Positions 40,985-52,375 of a stretch of 64,000 bases of DNA are shown piece by piece; positions within the stretch are counted from its first letter, which is position 1, and every line of letters begins with the position of its first letter. The stretch is from Corticium candelabrum (lineage: Eukaryota > Porifera > Homoscleromorpha > Homosclerophorida > Plakinidae): NCBI RefSeq assembly GCF_963422355.1, contig NC_085094.1, forward strand, positions 4,734,740 to 4,798,739. The letters are read 5' to 3'. Under the pieces are notes generated by a model. The model worked only from the letters and a program-made list of their open reading frames with translations. It was not told the DNA's origin and did no database searches. Made by a program: the position numbers and the translations under genes.

Positions 40985-41652
40985 TTGTGTGTGTAAGTGA
41001 GTGGGTGGGTGGGCCCACACACAGTAAAGTTATATGAGTCCGTGCTGCTTGTGATGGTGGAGAACCAAGGCAGATTTGCTGCGACATTAAAGCACAAGAT
41101 CAGTACATATATATTGAAGGGCAAAGCAAAGGTTTACAGTTATAGTTATGTGCAGGAAACTTTAACTTACTACATTTCGGGATTTAAAGAGACCCTAATA
41201 CTTTAGATCTTCTAACCTAGAAAAGACGGCAAATATTGCGGTGGACAGGGCATTTCTCCATATTAAGGCATTTGTCGGTAGTAGGTCATTTCTTTATCAG
41301 GTCGCTGGTTCCATAAACATTAGATCTGTCACTTTATGTCTATAGTCAAACAAAAACAAAAAACTTATGTGAACAACCTCTAGTCATGACTACAGTAGAA
41401 GGACGGCAATTATCTTTGCAATGACAAGTAACGATTGTATGAGTTCGATGATGCATATGTCACTGAGAAAATGAATTATTTTGGTAGTCTACTAGATGAT
41501 GCTGTGTGTACATTTATGTTGTACATTGCTTGAATGTATGTCTCTTTGGGTTGCAGGATCAGTATGAGTTTATTTACAAGATGATGGACAGTTTTGTCGA
41601 GTCGTTTAATCCATATTCGAATTTCAGGAAGTCGGAAAGTAGTGAAACTTAG
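18964..41652 (+). CDS. Receptor-type protein tyrosine phosphatase, FN3 and tandem PTP domains
   Basis: 26 inferred exons join in consistent phase to about 1357 residues: 18964-19033, 20087-20739, 21368-21593, 24739-25035, 25479-25781, 26296-26395, 27486-27810, 29510-29558, 29793-29910, 29985-30094, 30437-30558, 30620-30710, 33246-33322, 33382-33418, 33543-33640, 33698-33817, 33988-34166, 34288-34423, 35731-35880, 35937-36030, 36085-36161, 37758-37892, 37951-38067, 38126-38283, 38337-38472, 41557-41652. Exon 1 is a signal peptide ([15 protein letters not shown]). A Ser/Thr/Pro mucin-like stalk follows (to ~215), then about four FN3 domains (~217-658) and a transmembrane helix (~683-706, stop-transfer KKRG). 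PTP D1 has [19 protein letters not shown] (Asp959) and [10 protein letters not shown] (Cys991, Arg997) and should be active. D2 keeps Cys1280 and Arg1286 in HCKYGVGRTG but has VWSPD for the WPD loop, so activity is doubtful. It would dephosphorylate phosphotyrosine at the plasma membrane; ligand unknown. Exons 6-10 are the least certain. Confidence 0.9.
20951..21268. mobile_element. Possible MITE with degenerate inverted ends
   Basis: In RPTP intron 2 the reverse complement of the left part (ATTGTGATCCGATCACGATT) resembles the right part (ATTGTGATCAGATTGCGATT). Both lie beside a gtgtccacac/gtgtggaca motif. The body has no open frame. Confidence 0.4.
22437..24300. repeat. Widely spaced inverted repeat plus tandem duplication
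   Basis: In RPTP intron 3, the reverse complement of 22447-22490 (ccggaccactt, ggctacgg, cctg) resembles 24254-24296 (ccagaccactt, gctacggg, cctg) at roughly three quarters identity by eye. Between them a ~80-bp unit is tandemly duplicated (22630-22712 and 22713-22789, each starting CATTGGGTTTGTGCAGAGT). The arms may be ends of a decayed 1.8-kb DNA element or two copies of a short repeat. Confidence 0.45.
25121..25214. repeat. Hairpin inverted repeat in RPTP intron 4
   Basis: ACCGTATTACCTCACTTTCA and GTGGCATG at 25121-25148 pair with 25187-25214 (CATGCCGTTGAAAGTGAGGT and AATGTGGT) over a 38-bp loop, with few mismatches. Confidence 0.8.
25893..25988. repeat. (CA)n microsatellite
   Basis: About 45 CA units in RPTP intron 5. 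Confidence 0.95.
26472..27090. mobile_element. Nonautonomous DNA transposon, TIRs with TTTACACTG
   Basis: In RPTP intron 6 the left end (TATACCCCATTTACACTGGCA) is mirrored by the right end (reverse complement TATACTACGTTTACACTGACA). Further inverted similarity lies inside, around the gttcaactgagctgg and gttcaattagtccagcag motifs. The ~620-bp body has no transposase frame. Confidence 0.68.
28618..28690. repeat. (ACAG)n-rich tract
   Basis: Short runs of ACAG/GACA tetranucleotides in RPTP intron 7; a similar type occurs in the DNALI1 introns near 55,020-55,540. Confidence 0.6.
29011..29127. repeat. 19-bp G-rich tandem repeat, six copies
   Basis: Six near-identical copies of TCACTGACTGGGTGGGTAG in RPTP intron 7, about 390 bp upstream of exon 8. 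Each unit has two GGG runs. Confidence 0.93.
31419..32397 (+). mobile_element. Tc1-like DNA transposon, decayed (copy 1)
   Basis: The ends are TIRs: left TAGTCCAACGTCAAAATTATTGACAC and right GTCAATAGCTTTGACGCGGACTGTA, flanked by TA as expected for Tc1/mariner. The plus strand retains pieces of a transposase, including [15 protein letters not shown], the signature around the third catalytic acidic residue of Tc1 enzymes, followed by a decayed [16 protein letters not shown] helix. Stops and small gaps make it nonfunctional. The right third also holds unrelated sequence up to the TIR. It lies in RPTP intron 12 in sense orientation. Confidence 0.85.
32466..32639 (+). repeat. Dispersed repeat, copy 2
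   Basis: Second copy of the repeat at 10986-11122: CACTCAGTGTAGGAATTGAA, TGTGCCAGTGACTTTTGCAA, TTTGGCAAGCGAGG and a GAACATCTCTCTAGGCCACTG end. A ~35-bp insertion follows the GAGG block relative to copy 1. Confidence 0.65.
33437..33492. repeat. (TA)n microsatellite filling a short intron
   Basis: About 27 TA units form nearly half of the 124-bp RPTP intron 14. Confidence 0.95.
34460..35447 (-). mobile_element. Tc1-like DNA transposon, decayed (copy 2, inverted)
   Basis: TIRs TACAGTCCGCGTCAAAAGTA at the left and GTTTTGACGCAGACTGTA at the right bound a 988-bp element. The right 65 bp are the reverse complement of the left end of copy 1 (CATTTCCGGTTT and CAATTTTGGAAAG included), so the copies are inverted. 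Minus-strand transposase remnants include a [15 protein letters not shown] third-catalytic-residue region. It has stops and is nonfunctional. It lies in RPTP intron 18. Confidence 0.85.
36833..37208. mobile_element. MITE-like element, TIR TACAGTAAAAYCTG
   Basis: Left end TACAGTAAAACCTGTGTAAT and GACCAC; right end is the reverse complement of TACAGTAAAATCTGTAGTTG and GACCACC. The 376-bp body has no coding capacity. It lies in RPTP intron 21. TIRs of this type are common in invertebrate DNA transposons (recalled). Confidence 0.7.
38535..39706 (+). repeat. 1.2-kb G-rich minisatellite in RPTP intron 25
   Basis: About 70 units of 16-18 bp with core ATGGGGTAGGGGTGTGT. Unit types are grouped: 18-bp units with GGGGG at 38540-38757, 16-bp TATGGGGGTAGGGGTG to ~38867, GGATGGGGTAGGGGTG to ~38955, a long homogeneous block of 17-bp units to ~39605, and 16-bp TTATGGGG units at the end. 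Every unit has at least two runs of four Gs on the transcribed-sense strand. It begins about 60 bp after the exon 25 donor. Confidence 0.97.
40917..40977. repeat. (GT)n microsatellite
   Basis: About 30 GT units in RPTP intron 25. Confidence 0.95.
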
Positions 41653-43378
41653 TGGGATCAGACATCACTGACTGGAGACGATGCATTATTTTTAATACAA
41701 ATCATATAGTCCTTTGGGCATGCTTTAATGATATGTGAATTTAAACTGTTCACAAACAGAAATGTAGCTTTTACAGCTGTAGGTACTTGTAGTTGTTCTC
41801 ATTGTGTTTTATGTACAGTACATGTATACACTATAATGTGGGTTTTGATGGGAAAATATCCAGGTTGTGTTGGAGATATGGATATTAACTGTGCTTGTGT
41901 TCTCGATGCAACTTATGTCATACATGAACAACAGCTCCTTTTAATTTATTAAGTAACAGTGTGTAACACATATTCTGATTTTGCATGGTCCTTAAGTTTA
42001 GGGGCTGATCAATCACACTGCAAAGCTACGCCCAATTTTCCTTTTTTTGCCATTGCTGGGACAATGTGATGGACAAGGATTCATCTCACTGTTTAGTAAC
42101 CTGAGGGCACTTTTTTTACTTTACACGCCTACGAAGATTGGGGAGGCTTTGCTTTCCCTACCCTTCTCCCCTCAATGCTATACCAATGATAGCTGTTTGA
42201 AGTTATCCACTGAATGAGAGTTAGTGGAAGATAGAGTGGTGGTTGCAGTATAGTCTACAGTATCAGTCTACAGCATTAGTCGATCTATATATCAGTCGGT
42301 TTAGCGAATGGGAACAAATTGATTGCAGAGTCGGGTAGGTAAGACAGTTACTGAACAAACAAATAGATATCTTTACAATTAGTTTTAATTGTGACGTTGT
42401 TCAATTGATTAATTAAGTGTAACAGAGTTGACTTTGATTTACAATGAAGTCTATCTAAAAATAATTTTGGTTACTGTTGAACTGAGTCTAGTGAACCGAG
42501 ATAGTTACGTTTCTATAGCATGGAGTTTCTAGGCAGACAACAAAGATTACATCAAATCAAAACACTTACACTGAAGGCAGCCATTTGCGTAGCAGGTGTG
42601 AATTCAAATGATGAAATAGTTATGTCACAAAGTTTATGATATCAAGAACTGAAGGCACCATCAGGTAGGTTAATTAAAATTTCAAAGGATTTTTTTGTTT
42701 TTGTAGCAATATAGTCTGGATGATTGCAAATCAGATTAGAATAATAAATAAACCATTTCTTGATGAAGTCTTATTTGGTGCAGCTTATTATCTATAATTG
42801 ACGATGATATCATCACTTCCACTTTTCAATGTACATCTACAAGATAGGACAAGAGATTCGGAGTCACAAAGTGATTGATAGGGTCTAGTTTCTGTGCACT
42901 TCTAATAAGTTGTTGGATTAATTGAGCATCTTGATACTTGGAGTGCTGGTTTTTGTAGTAAGGTGATTGTTGATCTAAAAACAAATGTGCAAGCATATCC
43001 ATGAAGCTTCTTGGAAGTGTCACACCACAAGAACGAATTACGCGAATTAATTAATTGCAGCAGTGCTTAGCTATAGCTAGCTAGAAAACTACGTACAGAA
43101 ATATTGAAATAGACAGATAGGAGGAGGAGAAAACGACGGAGAAGGACGGAGCTGTGCTGTAAAATCGTCGGCATTTGTTAGTACATGTACATACGTAGAC
43201 ATGTACACATTCGAATTATCCGGGATAACAATTCGAGGCATGCGTGTTAGTCGACTTCTACACTCTTTGCCGGGTTGTGTTCCTAGATAGTGTCGGTTTG
43301 TGGAAGTGAACGAGGACTAGATAACGGACGTCGTCTCGTTGGTCTTCGTTGGCAGACTTTGTCATCGTCACACACATC
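41653..43378. other. Intergenic stretch between RPTP and the Dab-like gene
   Basis: It holds the 3' untranslated region of the RPTP on the left and the promoter/5' untranslated region of the adaptor gene on the right. No further gene was recognised; the longest frames are short and AT-rich. Confidence 0.5.
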
Positions 43379-44732
43379 ATGGCCACAAGAAGACGGCGCG
43401 CAGGTGAGAACCCTCAATTCGCGACACTTGTTGGCACTCATCGTAGTCGTCTTACCGACGAGAATGGTCCGTTTTCATACACTCGCGTATTGGCACGGCT
43501 TCGAACATGGCACGTGGTCGTCGTGGAGTTCAGTCTTGTCGAATGGCACGGAACTTGAGTCAATGACATGACTCATTTTCTGATGAGGCCAGCCTACATG
43601 GCACGCCCCGTAACATGTCGAGCGAGTTACCTGAAGCTCTGCGACTGCTCACAGTTCAGTGTGGGCTTTTACTGTAGTGTGCATAGCAATGTGTTTTTAT
43701 CAGACGTCGCGGAAATCTCAATTATAGAGTCAGTATAGAATTGTAAGCACAAAGACGGTACATGTGAGACAGTTTTCCGACAGACGTAGATTGTTCTACG
43801 TTTTGAGTGTATAACCATCTCTCTAGCCGACAGGAAGGGAAGGAGACGACAATATGTATGGTTAGACGTACGTCCTTTTGACGAGACTGTCAGATTTTCA
43901 CATTAGATGATTGGGATGATTGCGAACGACGTGTTTGCAATTAAGTATGCGGCGACGCGGTAGTGCTGTAAAGTGCGTACATGATGAGATGAGAAAAGAG
44001 GTGTGTCTACGTCACTTTGTTTATCAGGCGAAGGCCATGAAGCCAAGTTCCTCAACCGGGGATTGGACTTCAAAGCCAAGGTACCGTGATTTCAGCTGTT
44101 AACTGTACGTGTATGTCTTTATGTTGTCTTGTTGTGTGAAGGTGGTTGGTAACACTTTAGTGCCGGCTGCACGAGGTGAAAAGATGTGTCATGATGCTTT
44201 GCGTAGTCTGAAGGTAGCTTGCTTGCTTGATTGATTGCTTGATTGCTTCTCTCATAAGTGCTGTCTCTTGGAAGGATAAATTGAAAACATCCGGAAAACA
44301 CAAACTTAGAGTTGTAATCAATGTGGCTATGGATGGAATAAAAATAAAAGATGAAAAATCTCAGGTATAATTTGAGTTAATGATTTGTGGTAGACGTGGA
44401 TAGAATTTGTTTGTTTTTTTCAGGAGGTATTGAACACGTTTCATATACATAGAATATCGTTTATCAGTCATGACCCTGATGACTCACGAGTGTTTGCTCT
44501 GATTGATGGAGTGAAAGGTGATCCAGGGTATACTTTACATGCTTATAAGTCAGAGAAGACGGTAAGAACAAACATCATATTAGTTTATGTTGGTGATGGG
44601 GACATGTTATAGTGCAACAGCATGTAAATATGGGTGGATTGCTGTTGTGTTATAACTGTTGTGTCAGTATTGTAGTGGTACATGTTGGACTAAAACATGT
44701 CTCTTCTTTGATTTTTATCTTCGTCAATAACA

Positions 44733-44779
<47 letters not shown>

Positions 44780-45470
44780 ATGCTTATAATTAGATCAAGT
44801 TATGGTACATGTTCTAGTTCAAGTCTGCTTTTCATTGTTTTTTTTGCATTGGAGTGTTGGTGGTTTGTGTAACATGTTATGTGGGGTATGCTTTATTGGA
44901 TAAGGGCCAGTTTTCTTCAATCTTGTTGTGTCTCCAGAATGATCACACCAATGACAAAAGACTTGTGATGTGTTGCATGTATCATTGTTGTCCTTTGTAA
45001 GACATCATGGATGTCAAGGTTATCTATGCATCTGGCTGGCTGTTTTGCAGCGGCTCGATTCTGTGATGAGAGACTATGTGTCTTCAGTGCACAGAAATTG
45101 TGTGTCTCATCATCGGTACCTTTTGTGGTCATGTTACCTAGTTTCCCCAGTTTGTTCAAGGTTACCTAAGAGGTACTAAATTGCTGGTAATTAATCTTTC
45201 TTAAAGGGATAGCTACCAACACCTAATCTGTGTGGGTGTAAAACAGTGTAACAGATTACCCATCTAGTAGATGATGATGATGTGGATGTAAGTGTGGTAG
45301 CATATGTTAGATGTTAGGAGTCTGGTTACTGCTGCTTTTACTTGGGATCCGATCAGGACATTAACATAAATATAATGTAATTTGGGTAATATGCACAGTG
45401 AAATGAAAGAAGATGCAGTTATATGGAGTTACTAAGACACTTATTCTTGTTTATACGTGAGCGCGTGCGT

Positions 45471-45542
<72 letters not shown>

Positions 45543-48500
45543 TCACAGACACATGTACATGCACACTCTTCTGTTTACTCTGAGGGTCACAGTCGGACAT
45601 GCGCACTTGAGCCGATCTCAATTGAGGTAGCTTTTGTGAGGTAGCTTTTGTGTCAATCGCCAGTATGCCCTCCAATTCAATAGACGAAACTACTACAAAA
45701 CTGGCTATTTAGGTGTCGATTGATGGGCACGGCAGCAGTGTAAGCTTTAAACAAAACAATTTTTTAGTGCTCACTGTGAACTAAGTACGCTTGGTTACTG
45801 AGTGGAAGACGTGACTAGGGCAGATGCTACATACGGGAATGTGTTGTGTACTCTCCTGGTCACGTGCATAGTGTAAGGATCACCGATCTGGCTCAAAGTG
45901 TGAGGGTGCTTGTCGAATTTACCGAAACTACAGTGTAGCAACCTCAGTTTGTTATTTTATACGAAAAAATTCCGAGAACTACATCTAAAGGCCTAAAGCT
46001 TAGCTACCAGACACGGTCATAATGCAACCTCATACTGCAACTGCAACGTCTTGATTGTTCCAATTCAGGCTATAGAGAGATTTTAGTTTCAGTGCAAATT
46101 AGAGCGTCTTCGTGGTTACTGAGTGTTTGAAAAAGTACACCTTTTTCAAAGCAATGAAGTGCGCATGGTGCAACCATGATCAACCTTGCAAGTGTATGAA
46201 GGAACTGGATACATTCACAGTTGAGATAATGATGTAAAGAGCGCAGCGCATCTTCTTAATCAGCATGGTAGCTACTGTATTGGCATGGGTCTTGTCATCG
46301 TTGTAGCTTTAGAGTAATTTTAATTGATATTTCTGGGGTTAGGCTGGTGCGGTTACTGGTGCCATCAAAGAACTCTTCCAGATTGTCTACAAGTATCGTC
46401 GTGAAATGAAAAGGCAGGAAATGGAGAAAGAGACCAACAAAGCGGCTGCAAATGGAGGTGCTAACGGTAACTTGGACTTTTTACATAAACGGGAAATAGA
46501 CTTTACTTCAACATTGTTTAGATGCAAAACATGTAGATAGCATCGCTGGCAACAATGTGTCGGAGGTAAGAAACTTGGTAATTAGTAATATGTGGAACCT
46601 GTTGAAATTAGAAGGAATCGATCAGTTATGTGTATTGTTTCTGATGTGCTTGAAATTACATCTTGTGTACAACTGGTTCTTATCATGGTATGAATGAGGT
46701 AGAAGGTGTAATGGATACCTGATTGGAGATTAGCTCTTAATTTGCATGAACGGATTTGTAAGGTTTTGTACAGAATAGATATAACATGTTAACCTAATCT
46801 ATTGAAATGTTGGAGTACAGCACACCCTCGATTATCATACAACTTTTGTCCCCATCCCCATCCCCCTTCCCCCCCCCGACTTTTTGTGTTTCGAATAATA
46901 GTAAATATATGGCGCAAGACCAGATATCTCAAGGTTGTCCAAGCGAAAGAGTGTATATCAAATGATACTTAGAGTTGCACCATTAAGGGTATTTGGCCGA
47001 TATCCTGATAACCAATATCCAAGCACAAAGGCCAATACCAATAGCCGATATCTGATATAGTAGATAATTGTTGATGTTCATGGTTTGCAAGCCTTGCAGC
47101 GCATGAATCTTGTGTCCTTAGCCACTTTGAAATGCTTTCAAATGGGAGACTTCTGTTTCTTCATTGACATTCACGCAACTCACATGGCCCTAAAGGACTG
47201 GCTACGCATGCGCAACCTACACAAGATTTACCGATTCTGATATAAAACCGATATGCCTATATCAGCCGATAATCGTGTGCAAGTCTAATTGGTACAGATT
47301 TGTAGATGGCGGGATAAAGCAATCGACTGTTTCTAAACATCAAAGAAACAGACATCCATTCTTGATATTTTCCTGTACAGCAGTCTAGGTTGTGTGTGAG
47401 ATATTAGTTAGGGTACAGTAGTGGCATAGCCAGATGTAAAGTCTTCTGCTTCGAAGAGCAGAGATATGGTCCACAGCAACGGTAATACCTCAGTTTTCAA
47501 TATTAGTCGCTGATCATTTGACGCTCACGTAGCAAACTAGCACGCTAGCCGTGAACCACTCATTATCAGTGAACATTACATGTATTGTACCTGTCTAGTA
47601 CTACTGTAATGTCTGTACGGTACCGGTATATTAACTGAACTTCTCGAATACGAGGATACAGACAACTTGAAGAGATCAGAGACTGGTGGATACTCTGATA
47701 AAGAAACGGACCATGCCCCTTGCCAGCTGCATCCCTTGAGACTTTTTCGTATGCCTGGCTACGCCTCTGGGGTACAGTGACATACATATCTGTGTCATGT
47801 AGACTGTATAAGCTTTGCCTGTTAACACATACGCATATAGTCACCTGTAACTTTGAAAACAGACAAGCGTATGGAGACAGTGTCACGCTACTGTAGTAGA
47901 TTTACTGATTTTGATTGTATGGATCCTCGAATTTCCGGACTGTTTGTCTGTCCTCAGAGAAGTCCAGATAATCAAGGATGTACTGTACTCCAGTTAGCTG
48001 TATACATATCTGTGATACATATTTCTGTTGAACAATATTAACCAACATGCGTATTGCTGTTGTAGGATAAACTGGCGACTGCGGGGTCTCACACGCAGAA
48101 AAACGAGATTGGCGAAGACTGGTACCAGGTATAATAACCACAGTAGTCTCTCTTAGTGTCGTTTGCTAGTTAACTGGAGTGTTGTTTGTTTTGAGGTCCC
48201 TAAGCAGATTCTGGGACAAAAGAACACTGAAGATCTGTACCAGGTAATTCACATACACTTACATGATTGTACTGGTAATACACATACTGACTTACATTGC
48301 ATACATTGCTGCCCTTGTGGTGAACGCTGAACAATTATAATGTTTACTATTAGCAGTGTTTAGTCTTTGACGGTAAGAAGCATGCTGTCGGTGTATTGTG
48401 TAGTCTGTGTGTGTGTGTGTGTGCGCACGTGATGTGTGCGTGCGTACGTGCATGTGTACTGGTGCAACTGTTCAGTTGTATGTTGTTATTGTGTTTGACA

Positions 48501-51500
48501 CTATGCACATGTTTCAGGTGCCCAGTAATGTACCCGCTACTCAAGCGAATACGGTCAGTCTTCGTGTACCTTCTTTATTGCACATGCCGTCACAATATAT
48601 TCTTCGGACATTTAGGCAACCGAGTCGAATACAGCGGCTGTTTTTCAAGATTGGTTAAATCTGTCTGCCGGTCTTAATCAGATAGCCACGGTACTATTAC
48701 AACATTGATTGTGTTTTGTCTCGACCATTGACACTCTTTGACTGTCTCGCATGCTTGTTTTCACCACGTGCGTTCATGTTTCTGTTCATATGCCCATTTG
48801 TCTGTATGTCTGTCTAATCATCCATTCACCAAGTTATCTATTTGTTGCCTTCGTTTGTGTCCACTGTTGGTAATCGGGCTGGGATGTCAGTGTGTTGATA
48901 CGTGATTATGTTTTCAGGATTTGTCACTAGATCCTGGAGCTGGAATGTTTCCACCATCTGATGTTTTTGGATCGGATCCGTTTGCATCGTTTGCTAAGAA
49001 CGATGATTTTGCAGTGACCACACCGACTCTCTCTGAAACGGATCCTTTTTCACCCATCAAAAAGGATCCTCCGAGTTCTCTAATGAATTCTGCATTGCAA
49101 TCCAACGGCTTTCTTTCATCCGAGGTCTCCAAATTCTCCAATGCTACACCCGGGCAAGGCTTTGATCCATTCAAAATGGAGTCATCAGCGGCCTCGGCGG
49201 ATCTGTTTTCTAATAGTGATTCGTTTCTGCAGACCGCTAACCAGTCAGACGGCTCTCAATTCCAACAAGCTGTTAGTAAACCGTTAGGCGGACCGGCTAC
49301 ATTTGGAGATTCCTTTGTCGGCCCTCTGGCGACTCAAAATCAGACCATTCCAACAGCACTGTCACCTGTATTTTCTGACCCTTTTGGTGTACAACAGTCT
49401 ACACAGAAGGGTTGGTCTGGAGGCGGGGAAGCGGCAAAGCATGTTGCACCTCAAGAGAATAGCATGGGTCTGGATCCGTTTGCATCCGGAAGTAGTAGGT
49501 TTGGGAATTCTCAGAAGCTGGAGGTTTCAGCTGATGATCGGTTTGCCGCTCTCCGAATGCTTGATGACGAAAGCAGTTCGGGCTCCATGTTCCTGACTTC
49601 GCCTACTGCGTTAGGCACGAGCACGGTGTCGTCACAATTCAGTGACCCGTTTGAAGTGTTTGGGTCTCCTGCAGTCACTCAGTCAAAGACTCAGAATTCT
49701 ACAGCTGTCGGCAACTCTGTAACTCCCTCCAATACGACATCAACGACCGCGGATCTGTTTGCCATTTTGTCGAACGTGCCGACGGATAAGTCAAGTAAAT
49801 CGCAGGCAGTAGACCCATTTACCAATGTGGCCACGAAGTTCTCATCAGGTCTGACTCTTTCGGACCCTTTTCAGACTGAAAGTAGTAAATCTGCTGCTGA
49901 TCCTTTTCAACCAGAAAAAGCAAACGACCCGTTCCACAATAAAGGGACAGGTACATTTGAAATTGGACTTGTGAGTGGCATCGCTCCCTTAACAGCTGCA
50001 ACATCATTTATGCCGGCAACCACATCTACAACATCTAAGGATTTGTTCGAGACATTCCAGTCATCGAATACGTCCTCATCACCAGGGGCTGTTGACCATT
50101 TTGCTGCTTTCAATCCACAAAGTACCATGTCTACAGTTTCGGCCCCAACAATACCTGTAAACTCGTTGCAGCAGCCTCCGCTGGGGACCCAAATGAACAC
50201 CTCTGTAGGTCCGTTTGGTTCATCAGCCACCGGCGACCTATTCAGCAATGTATCGATTCCGGGCTTGGGAATAGTAGACAGCAAACACGATCCGTTCTTA
50301 CCGCTCGGGACGTCACAACACCCGACCACGTCAGACTTTCAATCCACATTCACTGACCCGTTTAGTTCGTTTACTGCACCAAAGAGTCAATCGAATTTCG
50401 GTCTAAGTGGATCAAAGTCTACAGGTGCGATTACTACCCAAGCTGCAGTGTCATCAACCAACCCATTTCTTGCCAGCAATGCATCCGGGGGACCGGTGTC
50501 GAGCTTTAATCCGTTTGCGGACCATCCATCGTTTAGGATGGCCGGCGAGCAGGAGCAGAAGAAACAAGCTGCTTCGGTGAGGTTTCTATAATATAGAGTT
50601 TTTACAGTATGATGATGTATGTTGGATGTATGGCAATGTCGAGAAGCTAGCAGCATGTCTGTCCAAGAGCCTTTGCATATAAGCCTTCTGTGAAAAAGCC
50701 CATCCTGTATACCCTAAAAGAAGAGAATTGTGTGGGAATAAAGTTGTGCAAATTCAGCAGACATCACTAGCAGTGTGGACTTAATTTGTGCAATAAGTCT
50801 TCTCTGTTTACCTCTTCATTGGCAACTGCTATGTTGCTGGTGAATAGACTGCTAGTGGATGGACTGCAAATAGCAGATACAGGTGGCACAAATACTTTTC
50901 TGTCCTGTGAAGATTTGTGCTTGAAATACTTTAAGATTGACGAAGAAAGACACTAGCTGACACGTCTTGTGGCTGGCGTTGTCTGGGTCATGAGCTAGCG
51001 TGCATTAGGCACCATGGTCTTTCTAAAAAGTTGACACCTGAAGTTGTTAATTGGCACAAGTTATTGATTAATTAACTTAAACAGCATGTTGCTACTAAAA
51101 TTTTAGAGCTTCAAACCATTCCACCACTACCTAAAGTATAGAAGCCTAATATCTGAGTCATTAAAACCTTGACAGGCATGAGCAAAGTGAAGAATGTCAG
51201 CATTTCTACTGACGCAAATCTAGCAAACAGTCATTGTGGAAAGGGTCAATTAGCACAAATTAAAAGACCAAGGGGTGGGAAAATATAGAGCTTTGGCCAA
51301 AGTAGGGACTGGGGGCTTACTCGAGCCCTGGGGCAATAACCAAGCGAGTATAGTAATTGTGTTTATACATTTGTTTGTGATACTAATTTTACTACTATTG
51401 ATGTTCTCGCTGATTAAATAGTTATTATTGTTTGCTGCATGCAGCAACGGCTTGCCAACAGCTACGAGTGATAAACAACTAGCCTCGTCCCCAGACTCTC

Positions 51501-51837
51501 GCGCTAGTCCTGTCTGGTGCCCTTATGACAATTCCAAGTGTGAGACACCGGACAAGGCTAGCGCGAGTGAGTCTGGAAATGAGGCTAATAAACAACTGCC
51601 ATGTAGTCTCCTCATTCCAGACTCTCGTGACCTCACTCATGTGGTTCTGCAGGGGTGTCCAGCTATAATTTTTTTGTCACCAAATGATAAGCTAATACTG
51701 GTAACAGAGTGACCATTGGCGCCAATATAACAAACTTAGTAAACAGAAATGCATCAAGGAACGTTCTTTCATGCCAATGCAAAGGCAAGGGAACTAATAA
51801 TCATTCAAAAATATTCCAGAATGGCCTGTTGACTACC

Positions 51838-51925
<88 letters not shown>

Positions 51926-52375
51926 ACCACCACCACCACCACCACCACACCACACCACACACCCCCGAATAGTGAGAAGAGGGATAGACAAACACCTAAA
52001 TGTCCAATCCTAAATGCAAGCTTCCCAATTTTAAGATAACAAGCAGTGAATTTGTTGCCAAATTTGGCAACATCGTGACAGTTGGACACCCCTGAATATA
52101 GGGGGACTTGCCAGTGGCAGACAGCGCCCGGGCACAAGTGTCAGGGAATGAAACTACTTGCCCTGTAGTATCATAACCGTGCACATTGGATGTGCATGCC
52201 CTTGTTCTCGTTTCTGTTCTTGCCATTGGGTCCTGTACATCAGTCTTTCTTACATTTGATTGGTTACTAGTGTGATCCCGTAGTATCGGCGTTCTTTCAC
52301 GTAATAACAACTTTTATTGTCTTACAGAATCCGTTTGTTGACTTCTCTGGCTCGAGTCTGTTTGAATCGACGTGA
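43379..52375 (+). CDS. Disabled-like endocytic adaptor (PTB domain, DPF/NPF-rich tail)
   Basis: 13 inferred exons join in consistent phase to about 824 residues: 43379-43403, 44028-44080, 44142-44213, 44275-44364, 44424-44561, 46343-46466, 46522-46565, 48066-48128, 48196-48243, 48518-48553, 48616-48690, 48918-50576, 52328-52375. Residues ~10-160 are a PTB/PID domain of the Dab type: VVGNTLVPAARGEKMCHDAL, HKLRVVINVAMDGIKIKDEK, FHIHRISFISHDPDDSRVFA, then the C-terminal helix AIKELFQIVYKYRREM. The linker has short Gln/Tyr-ended exons (DWYQ, DLYQ). Exon 12 alone encodes 553 residues with 12 DPF motifs (AP-2 alpha-appendage binding) and two NPF motifs; the last exon adds a third NPF (EH-domain binding). 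In the Dab family such proteins link receptors with NPxY tails to clathrin coats. Dab1 versus Dab2 orthology cannot be set by eye. Exons 7-11 are the least certain. Confidence 0.88.
44730..44776. repeat. (CA)n microsatellite
   Basis: About 22 CA units with one CACC interruption, in intron 5 of the Dab-like gene. Confidence 0.93.
45471..45540. repeat. (AC)n microsatellite
   Basis: About 35 AC units in intron 5 of the Dab-like gene. Confidence 0.95.
46971..47286. mobile_element. Possible hAT-like MITE
   Basis: Left end AGAGTTGCACCATTA with TTGGCCGATATC is mirrored at the right by the reverse complement AGACTTGCACACGATTATCG with GCTGATAT. The ~316-bp body is rich in CCGATAT motifs and has no open frame. 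It lies in intron 7 of the Dab-like gene. Confidence 0.55.
51471..51597. mobile_element. Fold-back hairpin element with 10-bp target duplication
   Basis: The arms CTAGCCTCGTCCCCAGACTC with TCGCGCTAG (from 51479) and their imperfect reverse complement (51546-51587) surround a 26-bp loop. Identical ATAAACAACT decamers flank the hairpin at 51471-51480 and 51588-51597, as expected for a transposition target-site duplication. It lies in the last intron of the Dab-like gene. Confidence 0.8.
51841..51960. repeat. (AC)n-(CAC)n compound microsatellite
   Basis: About 41 AC units run directly into nine CAC units and a short CCACA tail, in the last intron of the Dab-like gene. Confidence 0.95.

Noticed and set aside
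49303..50656. Alternative-frame and antisense frames across the Dab exon 12
   Set aside because: These are shadows; the sense frame carries the DPF and NPF motifs.
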